DNA of 64,000 nucleotides from Endothia cerciana (taxonomy: Eukaryota; Ascomycota; Sordariomycetes; Diaporthales; Cryphonectriaceae): contig JALRMH010000001.1 in NCBI GenBank assembly GCA_026119935.1, positions 992,001 to 1,056,000 on the forward strand. The letters are read 5' to 3'. The notes under the pieces were generated by a model. It did no database searches. It was given only the letters and a program-made list of their open reading frames with translations, and was not told the DNA's origin. Shown piece after piece: positions 32,473 through 42,880 of the stretch; position 1 is the stretch's first letter, and each line of letters begins with the position of its first letter. The position numbers were made by a program, and so were the translations under genes.

Positions 32473-32783
32473 ATGCGCTGCGCACCGCTCTGTATCTTGC
32501 TTGCGCTGGGCTTTTCCCTCATGGGACTTGCTATGCCGATCTCTGGTAAGTCTAGAAAGGCAAAGAAGGAAACCAAAGTTCTAACCTTAAGTAGAGAGAG
32601 AGACGGAAGTCCCGTCGACTGAGGCGTGCACCGATGGTGGTGAGTAGGAGTCTGCAGCCAGGCCCCCCAAGGCCATTGTGACAACAACCCTTCTCACTAA
32701 CAGGACGTCGGACAGAACCTTTAGCGCATGGAACTATAAACTCGCGGGACGATGTCAAGCCGAGATGCATCATCAAGGCATGA
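32473..32783 (+). CDS. Small secreted peptide, 65-66 residues, candidate effector or peptide precursor
   Basis: Too short and interrupted to stand out in a frame scan. Exon 1 (32473-32545) encodes MRCAPLCILLALGFSLMGLA, a clear signal peptide with likely cleavage near LAMPIS. Intron 1 runs 32546-32591 or 32594 (GTAAGT; TTCTAAC branch; AAG or TAG acceptor; both keep frame). Exon 2 ends at 32639, and intron 2 (32640-32703, GTGAGT..ACAG) leads to exon 3 (32704-32783). The mature part is about 42 residues and includes VPSTEACTDGGRR, NSRDD and KPRCIIKA. It has two cysteines, one dibasic RR and one KPR site that Kex2 could cut. Three small exons joining in phase, with a TATA-like box and CT leader upstream, argue for a real gene. 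There are no repeated core units as in known dikaritin precursors. It could be an effector, a pheromone-like peptide or a UstYa substrate. Confidence 0.6.
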
Positions 32784-34974
32784 GTATGTCTGGACACTTG
32801 TCGGTGGAAAGCCGACTGGCTGTTGTGCCACTCAAGGGGCTGATTGTTGCACATCCGAAATGCGTTTGGGCTTCTGTCTCCGTAGAGAATAGCTCAATAA
32901 ATTACGCCATCTCTTTCAAACTTAGTTAACAATTAACAAATTACAAGCTACTGGGTGTATACATAATGCCAGTGCTGGGTTGCGTAGCGCGGCGGCGGCA
33001 CCACGATCACAGGAAGTCGGCTCAGATCAGTGAGCAGATTCCCGCCGCCTAAAACACAATGCAAATGATACTGTGTGATGAGAGGGCCAACCTGAAAAGG
33101 GGCGTCATCTTTTGCAACGAAACTCATCATGCTTTTAACGATAGGCACCCACCTATGCGCTGTAGTGAGGAACGCGATAACCTCAGTCGAATAAAATCCG
33201 GCAAGCGGTTGAGAACTGAATTGTAGATACCGAGATACTTTGCCGCCAGTTTTCGGTACTCCTACAAGCATTTTCCTTTTCAGACCGATCAAGAGTTGCT
33301 CAAAATAAGAGGTTGGAGTAAATTTCTAGAACTGATTTCCTGTTTCCTGTACCTGGATTCTCATTTCTGAGGTTCTAGGAAAGTACCCTAGGGTTCCCAC
33401 TTGTCCGTTCCAAGCATGTGGCCAATTTGTCAGGCCATCTCCGCAACGAGTCCTTTTATCAAGATAAAATAATGCTGTTGTAGGCGTGGCAGTTCTCCGC
33501 AGGGATTTGGGCGGTAGGGGAGGTATTAAGTACTTAAGTACCTAGCAGTGACAAAGGCCCTTACTGTCAAAGCCGCCGAAAATGGCGACACGCGCCAGCC
33601 AGATTCGGCGGCCGCGACAGCGAATTCTCGACTTAACTTAATCTGTAGTTTCGGTTTTTAGTTTTTTGATGGTTGGTTTTTTTATTTTATTTTAATATAT
33701 ATATATATATATTCACTTTGTTTTCAGAAATGGCGTCCCGGGGCCAAGGGACCCAACATCTTTAGTAACGTCTCAGAGATACGACTTCCTGGATACAACG
33801 TGGAGCAAGCTACCATGCCTCTCGCCGTGTCCAAGGAATTATTAGTAGGAAGAACACATATAGGAAACCCGACATGACACGTCCAAAGAAAGCAAAAACG
33901 AAAGTGGATTCTTTGGCAGTATCAACGCTAGGACTATAGAAGAAGCGTTCCAAGGAATGGTGCTGGAAGTAATAAATGCCTAGGGAATTGGGAGGCTAGC
34001 AAGAAAGAGACCGTGAGGGAACAGATTGAGAGGGAGCAGGTGGGGGGGTGGGGACTACATAATAAGGCGACAAAGTAGACTAGTAAGACTTACAAGGAAC
34101 GATCTCAGACCCTGGTTGACATCTTCACACATAGACTCAAAGCGTGACAACATCTCCTACTGTCCAATCTAAGATATCACCAGGCTTACGAGTGAGTCGG
34201 CCCTAAGAAGGAGTAACTAATCTGAGACAGTCTATATTGCATGGATTGATGAATGTACTCAGGTAAATAGAAACATAAGCCGTGTACCAGGACCTGTGAA
34301 GTTTACAATCCTGCAATCTTGAATATCGATTCTGCATGCGTCTTCCAATATGAGGAATGATGCCGTACCCAATGATGTTCATAGTTCGCTGCTCAAAATG
34401 CCATGAGCTCCAATTTCCCAGTATCTCTGGTTCTCCGAGCAAGGAATCACAGCGTCATTCTGATCCATGTGTTTGTTGCGATATGCCTAGCATGTCTGAG
34501 GGCTCTAGCACTGTTACCTCCGTTCATGAAGATCCTTCAACGATCTAATAAGCATTGACACACGTTGTATACAGCCTAAATTCCGTTACATTTCAAAATG
34601 CAGTAGAGAAAAGTAAGTCAAAGTCGAGCTGCTCCTATTCCTTTATGTCTCTAGTTTTATCTCCATTGTCGTCACTCAAGCTAGATGCTCCACGAGTGTT
34701 GCACCAATCGAAGCTTCGCTTCCGGGCGCTCTGACCTTTCTCAAGGATGCAGCCTAGCCTTACAACGCAGGACTATAGAAACAAACAGCAGAAAGCAATG
34801 GCATGGATAACAAAGGGACGATCACAAAACAAAACAAAAATCCAAAGGCAAGAGAGTTACCAAGACCACCTCGTCCATTGATTACTAGACTGAAGCCGAT
34901 TGCACTTCAGAAGATGCCAATTAGGTACTTGAGCAAAAAGAAGAACAACATCCGATTGGATGTTTCCCGAACAT
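32784..34974. other. 2.2-kb gene-poor, partly AT-rich stretch
   Basis: No gene is supported. A minus-strand frame at 32948-33292 (GVPKTGGKVSRYLQFSSQPL) is open for about 115 codons but has no recognisable domain. The region 33640-33715 is very T/A-rich, with an (AT) run at 33695-33712. From 33800 to 34900 the plus strand is purine-rich with frequent stops, like an old decayed repeat. Confidence 0.4.
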
Positions 34975-35046
34975 TGCCCACTATCAGAATCGAACTGATG
35001 ACCTTATCATTACTAGTGATACGCTCTACCACTGAGCCAAGCGGGC
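34975..35046 (-). tRNA. tRNA-Thr, anticodon AGT
   Basis: A 72-nt intronless cloverleaf. Acceptor GCCCGCT pairs with AGTGGGC (one G-U). The D-arm is GCTC-AGTGGTA-GAGC. The anticodon stem is TATCA/TGATA with loop CTAGTAA, so the anticodon is AGT (Thr ACU/ACC via inosine). The variable loop is AGGTC, and the T-arm is ATCAG-TTCGATT-CTGAT. All stems close perfectly, the A-box (TGGCTCAGTGG) and B-box (TTCGATT) fit Pol III, and the discriminator is A. A T-run lies downstream on the minus strand (plus-strand AAAAAG near 34936-34941), a suitable Pol III terminator. Confidence 0.96.
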
Positions 35047-35377
35047 TGTTTGCGTCTGATGTGTTGTTGGTCAATGCTACTTATATTCCAGTGGGACCTC
35101 CGCTGTAGATAGACGCCGGTGTCTGGCCGCAGGCTGGAGCTCAATGCTGTCAGGGTTGTGTGAACCCTGGCCCTGCTTAAACGCCCGTTGTCACTTCCGA
35201 GGGCTTGACCTCATTTGGAGGTTCGAATGTGAGGTGACCTCTGCATGAAATCTCACCACAACACTTGTTTCATTTTGTTTTCAGAACTTCCTCCGTGCAC
35301 TGTCTTGAAGCGGGGCGTGGGGACGCATTAAGTCTAGGTAATCACGAGAGATCTCAACACACTATTCATCCATCTAG
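35047..35377. other. Region between tRNA-Thr and MSH1
   Basis: About 330 bp with no gene. It should contain the MSH1 promoter and the upstream flank of the tRNA. A short inverted repeat GAGGTTCGAATGTGAGGTGACCTC is visible near 35217, but it does not fold as a tRNA. Confidence 0.4.
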
Positions 35378-38300
35378 ATGCTGCCCTCACGCGCGGGGCC
35401 GTCACGCCTTCTGAACGGCACACGATATTCCACACGCCATTGCACATGGGGGCCCATAGCCACGGGTTCGTCTGGTCGACGAGCATCTAGCTGCTCCCGA
35501 TATGGTGCTTTGGCTCTAGGGCGAAGGCCCTCTTGTGGGCTTCCGCAGACCCAAACCCAGGTCCGGGGTAAGAAGACCCGGACGGTGGTGAGCCTGGAAG
35601 ACCTTCCCCAGGGCGTGATACGCTCAGATCACCTACCTGATCTGGAGGAAGAACCGCCGGCCGTGCCGGCCTATCCTACGGTCGTGCTCCAGGCGCGCCG
35701 TAATATGCAGAAATTCGACAACTGTGTGCTTTTGACCCGGGTGGGCGGTTTCTATGAGCTGTACTTTGAGCAGGCAGACGAATATGGCCCGTTGCTGAAT
35801 CTCAAGGTCGCGCAGAAGAAGACCGCCGCTGGGCCAGTATCAATGGTAATTACAGCCTGGGTTGGACCTAAAAACTGCTTCTGACTTCCTTGGATTGGTG
35901 TCATACGTTTTTCCTCTCAAGTAGCGAGGTGTCCTAGTCTTCTGACCATCTATATCGATCACAGGCAGGATTTCCCTTCTTTCAGCTAGACCGGTTCCTC
36001 AAGATCTTGGTCCAGGACTTGAATCGATACGTTGCCGTCGCGGAGGAGTTCCCGAACAACGCGCCGGAGAAGGCCAAGTCCGGTGGCTTAATGCACGATC
36101 GAAAGGTTGCCCGCATCATCACCCCTGGCACGCTCATTGACGAGCAATTCATGGATCCATACGCCAATAACTACGTCATGGCTATACATTTGCCGCAGGA
36201 AGAGGGGTTGGCTAGCGAGGTGCCGCATCCTTCTGTTCCTCGCTCAGATGCCGCGTCTCCTGATGCGGCGGCGGATGCCCCCGCGCCCATTGGCCTGGCG
36301 TGGTTGGACCTGTCGACAGGCCATTTCTTCACACACGCCACGACTCTGACCTCGCTGGGCTCGATGCTCTCCCGCATCTCCCCGAGGGAGGTCGTGTTGG
36401 ATGAGGATTTCCAATCCCACACCGGTCATGAGATATTCTCCATCCTGGCCGACGAGATGCACCTCATCACATACGCTCCCCGAGGTGAGCTGACGGCTAT
36501 TTCCGACTGGGCACCCATGCTCGAGTCCGAAGTCCCGCCGCAGAGCGTGGAAGCATTTACCGCAGACGAGGTCGGCGCGGGGAGCCTGCTGCTCCACTAC
36601 GTGAAGGACCGGCTGCAGGGGATCAGCATGAAGCTGCAGCCCCCACTGCGTCACGAGACGATGCAGGTCATGAACATTGACAAGAATGGCATGCGCTCTC
36701 TCGAGATCAAGCAGACCATACGAGACGGTGGGTTCCGAGGCAGTCTGCTGCACGCCATCAGGAGGACGGTGACAAAGAGCGGCGCCCGGCTGCTCAACGA
36801 GTGGCTCAGCGCACCCTCTTCTTCCTTAGATATCATCCGCCTCCGTCAAGATCTTGTAGCCTGCTTCATTGCCGACGAGCCACTACGAGACGGCATCACA
36901 CTGCTACTACGACGAAGCCATGACTCCCAGAGGCTGGTACAGAAATTTGCGCTTGGCAGGGGAGATCCGGACGATCTCCTGGACCTGGCGAGCACGATCA
37001 AGGCTACAGAGGACATTGTCATTCTGCTCCTGGGAGCTGTTCCTACTAACGATGCTGAACCGCCCGCAGAGAAAGACTGTCTCAGGACAATGACTGCGCG
37101 CATCATCCTCGACAGTCCGCTCGAGCTCGCCGCCAAGATCCGTTCAGCGATTGACGAGGAGGGCATCGTGCAGCAGCACCAGCTCGAGGACGAGGAGGCC
37201 GGCAGCATGATAGCTCTGGCCCAGGAGGTAGTCGACAACGAGGGCTCAGCCAACGACTCCTCCCTCCTACCCAAGTCCGCCAAGAAGCGCAAGCCCGCCT
37301 CCATCCGTGACTACTATGGCCAAGACAACGAAGTATGGATCATGAAGCCGGACGCCAGCGCCCACCTGAAGCGCCTGCACGCCGACCTCGGAGCCCTTCT
37401 GGCCGAGCGCGAGGCGCTCGCCGAACACTTCCGCACCTGCCTCGAGGCGCCCTCACTCACGCTCAAATGGTCGCCTGGGCTCGGTCACATTGCACACATC
37501 AAAGGGCGGCGCGACCTCAAGAACGCCAGCCTGTCCGACATTCCGAACCTGACGGGGCGGTCCACAGCGTCCTCGCGCTCGTTCCACTTGCCCGAGTGGA
37601 CGGAGCTGGGGCGTAGGCTGGACCAGGCCCGCTTTCAGATCCGTGCTGAGGAGCAGCGCGTCTTTACCGAGCTGCGGCAGCAGACCGTACTCAACATCGT
37701 CAAGCTGCGGCGAAACGCGCGCGTGCTAGATGAGCTGGACATTGCGACCTCTTTCGCACGGCTCGCCCTGGAGGAGAACCTCGTCAGGCCGGTGCTGAAT
37801 AACGGCACAGCGCATGTTATCGTGGGCGGCCGACATCCGACCGTCGAAGGCGGACTCAGGGAGGCTGGCAGGACATTCACGAGCAATGACTGTTTCGTGG
37901 GCAGCGGCTCAGCTCCCACCTCGAAGACAGCCACATCCAAGTCAACCCCATCATCACACCACGGTCGGATCTGGCTCATCACAGGCCCCAACATGGCCGG
38001 CAAATCGACCTTCCTCCGACAAAACGCCCTCATCACGATCCTCGCGCAGATCGGCTGCTACGTGCCAGCCTCGTACGCGGAGATCGGCATCGTGGACGCC
38101 ATGTTCAGCCGCGTGGGCTCCGCCGACAACCTGTACCGCGATCAGAGCACCTTCATGGTCGAGATGCTCGAGACGGCCACCATCCTGCGACAGGCAACCC
38201 CTCGCTCGTTCGTCATCATGGACGAGGTCGGGCGGGGCACGACACCTGAGGACGGGTGCGCCGTCGCGTTTGCATGCCTGCATCATTTGGTCACTGTGAA

Positions 38301-38595
38301 CCGGTGCAGGACGCTGTTTGCGACGCACTTTCATGGGGTCGCAGATCTTGTTGCGCAACATGGGATGCGTGTAGAGGACGGCGGGGAGAAGGGCACGGTG
38401 GAGATGTATTGTACGGATGTGGCGGAGGACGAGCAGGGTGGGTTCGCCTATGTACACAGGCTACGCAGGGGAATCAATCGGCAGAGCCATGCGCTCAAGG
38501 TCGCGAGGCTAGCAGGGTTGCCCGAGGCAGCGCTGCGTACGGCGAGGGAGGTTTTCATACCTCAGCAGGGCAAGGAGACGGCGAAAACGCTGTGA
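35378..38595 (+). CDS. MSH1: Mitochondrial MutS homologue Msh1
   Basis: Two exons, 35378-35845 and 35965-38595 (119-nt intron, GTAATT..CACAG), give 1032 residues. The first 60 residues are Arg/Ser-rich without acids (MLPSRAGPSRLLNGTRYSTR), a mitochondrial targeting sequence. MutS domain I begins near residue 108 (QKFDNCVLLTRVGGFYELYF), and the mismatch-contact region is of the FYE type. The exon join gives PVSMAGFPFFQLDRFLKI, as expected for the family. The C-terminal ATPase has Walker A GPNMAGKSTFLRQN (about 830), the DEVGRGTTPEDG Walker B (about 909) and ATHFHGVADL. The protein should recognise mismatches and maintain mitochondrial DNA. The ATPase motifs are intact. Identification as Msh1 rather than Msh2-6 rests on the targeting sequence and overall form. 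Confidence 0.95.
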
Positions 38596-39163
38596 AAAAA
38601 AAGAAAAAAAAAAAAAGCACACATGTCAAACGCCGAGATGGAGGCGGCTGGCTGAGACTGCACATGTCAATGGGCGAAGGACTTGTTAAATACCTGTACA
38701 ACTTTCAGTGCGTTAGCAAAGATACCCCCATTGTATAGAAATGATATCTGAAAGAAGTTCTCGAGGACTGATGATGGTGTCTCATAGGGTGGTGATGGGT
38801 TGTCATCAGAATATTCAGGGTTAAAAAGCTCTTGTGTTGTTTTTTTTTAATCTTCGACACGTCCGTGGATTGAGGAGAAGGTAAAAAGTACTCACCATTT
38901 ACCCTTCAGCCCTCGCATCTTGACCTGTCACGATGGCAGCAAGACTGGCCCAGTGATTGGGAGTAAATGATCCGTAGTTGTTGAACTACCTCAAAGGGGT
39001 GTTATCCTCCCCAGTAAACTCCCCAATCCGACGAACCAGATGGGCCCGATTTTTGATAATTTTCCGCATTCTGACAGATTTCGGTGTTCTGCATTCCTCT
39101 TGGTTAGAACACGGCCATTTGTCATCGATCGATCGTCAGCGAGTTGTCGCCAAGAGAGCGCGC
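38596..39163. other. Convergent intergenic region MSH1/P0
   Basis: An A-rich run directly after the MSH1 stop (38596-38618) and a T-run near 38841-38850 probably help 3'-end formation. No gene was seen. Confidence 0.45.
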
Positions 39164-40198
39164 TTAGTCGAAGAGACCAAAGCCCATGTCCTCGTCCTCC
39201 TCCTCTTCTTCCTCCTCCTTCTTCTCCTCCTCGGCAGGGGCAGCGGCCGAGTCGCCACCAGCGGCAGCCGCAGGGGCGGCGGCAGCGTAGGCCTCGGGGT
39301 TGGCGATGCGGTCCTTGAGCTCCTCGATCTCGGGCCAGCTGATCTCGGTCTCGATGGCGACGGCCAGGACCTTCTTGTAGCCGTTGACCAGGGAGTGCAT
39401 GATGGACGGCAGGGTGGGGTAGTCGAGGGCCAGGGAGATGGTGGCGATGGTGGTAACGGCGCTGGAGAAGGACTTGAGCAGCTGGTCCTCGCTGATGTCC
39501 AGGACGGAAGGAGGGAAGCAGTTGCCCTGGTCGTAGACCTGCTCAACCGCCAGACCGTAGGTGAAGGGCGAGATGTTGAGCATGTTCAACAGGGTGGCCT
39601 CGGAGGGACCGACCTTGGTGCCGGCCTCGACGAGCTTCAGGTCGGCCGTGATTTCGATGGTACCACGAGCGATCTTGGTGGGGACACCGAGGGCTTGGAA
39701 GAAGGAGGTCTTGCCGGGCTCCATACCGGTGTTGCCAGCGGGGATCCACACATCGGCAGGGGCGACGGCACCAGCACGGGCGGGGGCGGCGACCTTATTG
39801 TCGAGGATCTTGTCACGGATGGTCTTGAGGTCACCGTTGGTGAAGACGAAGCCGATGTTGCCCTTGACGAAAGGAAGGAGACGCTCGTACTCGGGGGTGT
39901 CGGAGATGAAGGTCTTGAGGGCACGGCGAACCTTTGGTGGGGATGAGTGTCAGCACCAATGCGACTGCCCTTTTTCTTCCTTTTCTTTTCTCTTTTCGTT
40001 CTTGGACATGACTCTTAAACATACCATGGTGTTCTTGCCCATCAGGACGATGGCCTCACCGCGGAGGGCCTGGCGAATCTCGTGCATCTGCTGAGACGAG
40101 ACATTGTCAACACCGACGATGAAGACAGACTGGTACTCCTCGAGCAAGCCCTTGAGCTTGTCGAAGTAGCCGGCCTTGTTAGCGGATTTGCCCCCCAT
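39164..40198 (-). CDS. RPP0: 60S acidic ribosomal protein P0 (uL10)
   Basis: Two exons, 40025-40198 and 39164-39931 (93-nt intron, GTATGT..AAAG), give 313 residues, the normal length for P0. It starts MGGKSANKAGYFDKLKGLLE, with the rRNA-binding domain continuing through SSQQMHEIRQALRGEAIVLM and GNIGFVFTNGDL. The middle has GTIEITADLKLVEAGTKVG. The C-terminus is an Ala-rich hinge and acidic tail ending EDEDMGFGLFD, the shared P-stalk peptide that recruits elongation factors. P0 anchors the P1/P2 stalk on the 60S subunit. The gene is head to head with TRM82 (391 bp between starts). Identity is secure. Confidence 0.98.
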
Positions 40199-40589
40199 GT
40201 CTTCTTTTAGCTGTCGAAGCTGAAGAAAGGATGTTTAAGGGCAAATAAAATTGGGTATCGGGGGCGAGGTTGAGTCTGGATGTCGAGATTGACTTGACGT
40301 TGACGATGGTGGTGGGGTGGGAAAGTTCGCGAGGTTGCAAATGCAGGAGATTTTGTTCTTGTGGGCGACACGGGGCGCTAGCTTCTTTGGGATCTTGGCG
40401 TCCTGGGGTTCGCCTGCTGGGAGGTCGCGCTCTCACCAGCCACAGCTGTGGCTTGAGCGGGTCTCTCGTCTCTTATCGATAGGACCCAAGCCAGGAACTT
40501 TTTCACGCCGTCTTCGAGAAATCTCAATTGGAATCACAGTATCGGGGGCCGTCCAAGACCATTTCATCCAGTGAGGTCCGCGGCCCAAG
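40199..40589. promoter_or_regulatory. Divergent promoter RPP0/TRM82
   Basis: 391 bp between the start codons of a ribosomal protein gene and a tRNA-methyltransferase subunit gene. Both are expected in the translation regulon, so coordinated control is plausible. I do not see a site I can name with certainty. Confidence 0.5.
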
Positions 40590-42396
40590 ATGAAGTTCCC
40601 TTTCCACGGGGTCCAGGTCTGCGGCGATGTCCTCTTCGCCTCGAGGGCCGGAAATATCTACTCGTTCAGCCTCGCGGACGGCTCCCACATCTCCAGCTGG
40701 AAACACCCAGTAGACCCCAAGGATCAGAAGTCGAGATTGGTCATTGATGTGTCGGAGACCTCAACACCCGCTCCGTCGCAGGATGAGCAGGGGCCGCCGG
40801 CCAAGCGCGTCAAGATTGACAATGGCGATGACGTGCCCGAGGTGACGGGGAATGGATCAGGTGTGCCACCATTCAAGCTATTGAGCGAGGACACGCCGAA
40901 GAAGGGCAAGAAGAACAAGAAACATCTGGCGCGGCCCGGGCCTTTGACACAGCCCTCGGACCGGCCGATGGTCATCATCATGACCGCTACGAAGGATGGC
41001 AGTCATCTCGTCATGGTCACCTCAGACAAGTCCGTCTGGGTGTTCGAGCATGACGGCCAGGGTGAGCTCAAGCAGCTCAGTCGTAGGTACGTAGAATCCT
41101 TAGCGTCATATGTCCCTATCAGTGAGCATGTGTATCCTATGTGACCCCGCTGCTGGATCAAGAGTGACCAACCTCGACGCATCATGAGAACGTTGTGGAT
41201 ATGCTCTGTGAGAACGTACTAACGAAACTACAGGCGCATGCCCAAACGCCCCTGCTCGGTGGTCCTCACCCCAGACAACAAGGACATTCTCGCAGCAGAT
41301 AAATTCGGCGACGTCTACTCCATCCCACTGGTTGCCTCCGGGCAGCCTCCTCAGCCTACGGCGGGGACCTCACCCGCGGCCCCGTCCCCAGGAGCATCCT
41401 CAGCCTCACCTCCCCCGCCAGCCAACACCTTCACGCCTCAGGCCAGCGAGCTCACCGTGCACACCAAACGCAACCGTCAAGCCCTGATCGACCAGGTCAT
41501 CTCCAGGACCAACCCCAAGGCCCAGCGCGGCACTCCGCGCAGGGTCGACGAGGCCTTCGAGCGGCACCTGCTGCTCGGCCACGTGTCCCTCCTCACCGCC
41601 GTGGCCCTCGGGTTCGACGACCAGGGCAGGAGGTACATCATCACGGCGGACCGTGACGAGCACATCCGCGTGTCGAGGGGCACAAGGGAACAGGCGCACG
41701 TCATCGAGGCGTTCTGCCTGGGCCACGAGGAGTTTGTCAACCGGCTCTGCATTCCGGAGGGCATGGGGGACCTGCTTGTGAGTGGCGGTGGGGATCCAGA
41801 GGTGTTTGTCTGGCGTTGGAGGGAAGGGAGGGCGCTCGCGCGGGTGGACTTGCTGGGCGTTGTGAGGGACACTGTGCCGGAGGCGGCAAAGGTTGCTGTT
41901 ACGGGGCTGTGGAGCTGGCCGGCGGGCCTAGCGGCGGGCTGGACGAAGATTGTGGTGACCTGTGAACGGTAAGTCTCATCTCGTCATCCGATCACGAGGA
42001 AGTCTGAGCACGTTGGCTAACTGAGCACACAGTGTCCCTGCCCTCTTCCTCTTCACCCTGCAGAGCACCGGCTCTCTCGAGTTCTCCGGGGTTGTGAAGC
42101 TCCCAGGCAATCCATTGGACGTTGGGGTGGTGAATGGCGAAGAATTGGTCGTCCCCGTCGATCAAAGCCAGAAGGAAGGCGGCGAGCATACACTGGAGAA
42201 GTCTGTCCTCACAGTGGAGCACACAGACGGCGAGTACCGAGTCTCGGACGACCTGATCAAGGACATCCCTGGTCTGGGTGCAGAGGATGAAGACATATCG
42301 AGCGAGGAGCTGCGGAGTCTGCTCTACAGCGCGGATACGCTGCGCAAGCTGGGCTCTGGGGACGCAGAAAGAGACGCCGACGGCGATGGAGAGTAG
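40590..42396 (+). CDS. TRM82: tRNA (guanine-N7)-methyltransferase non-catalytic subunit Trm82 (WD repeat)
   Basis: Three exons, 40590-41086, 41234-41968 and 42033-42396 (introns 147 and 64 nt), give 531 residues. Trm82 is the WD-repeat partner that stabilises Trm8 for m7G46 formation in tRNA. The family pattern is clear: RMPKRPCSVVLTPDNKDILA then ADKFGDVYSIPL, LLLGHVSLLTAVALGF, RYIITADRDEHIRVSRGT and IEAFCLGHEEFVNRLCIPEG, followed by LLVSGGGDPEVFVWRW. A Lys-rich disordered loop (PKKGKKNKKHLARP) and a Pro/Ser-rich loop near residues 190-230 enlarge it relative to yeast. The intron joins give LSRRRMPKRP and TCERVPALFLF. It shares a promoter with RPP0. Well supported. Confidence 0.95.
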
Positions 42397-42880
42397 ACGC
42401 CACCGGCACGAGATACCAAAAAGAACGGCAAGATTCAAAGCAAGATTGGTCCACTGTGAAAGCGTTAACACAAATACCTTCCCGCACCTTGTCTTCACAG
42501 ATGCCGTTTCTATGCCTCTAAACGCCTGCCGTAATCGTCCTGTCATGATAAAGAAAGAAGACGTAAGGAGAGCCAACCACCATGCCACGTTATGTTCTAT
42601 TCATCACTGCTGGGCTATCCCATCATTGCCGACTGACCCAAGATGAGTCTTAACGACCTCTTCTGCAATGAGCTGTCCCAGAATGAAGTCAAAAGCAGCA
42701 GCAAGAGGAACAACCCCACAAGCCTTCCCTCCACGCTCTATCACCGGCCCTCTTTTTTTCTTCCCTCACGCATGCATCTCTAGCGGTAATGGGTGACGTA
42801 TACAATGTCGTAATTCGGGAATTTGCAGGTCCACGGCGCATGGGTACGTGGATGATATGGTCGTCATCAACCTAAATCAT
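42397..42880. other. Convergent intergenic region TRM82/YDJ1
   Basis: About 480 bp holding the 3' ends of both convergent genes. A T-run lies near 42752-42759. No gene was seen. Confidence 0.45.

Noticed and set aside
32948..33292. Minus-strand frame of about 115 codons (GVPKTGGKVSRYLQFSSQPL)
   Set aside because: No known domain, and several internal GT..AG options make the product ambiguous; insufficient support for a gene.
35215..35245. tRNA-like GGTTCGAATG segment
   Set aside because: The flanking sequence forms a short hairpin but no acceptor, D or anticodon arms.
39136..39946. Long plus-strand and alternative minus-strand frames over the P0 gene
   Set aside because: Shadows of the codon-biased P0 coding sequence; the P0 protein is unmistakable.
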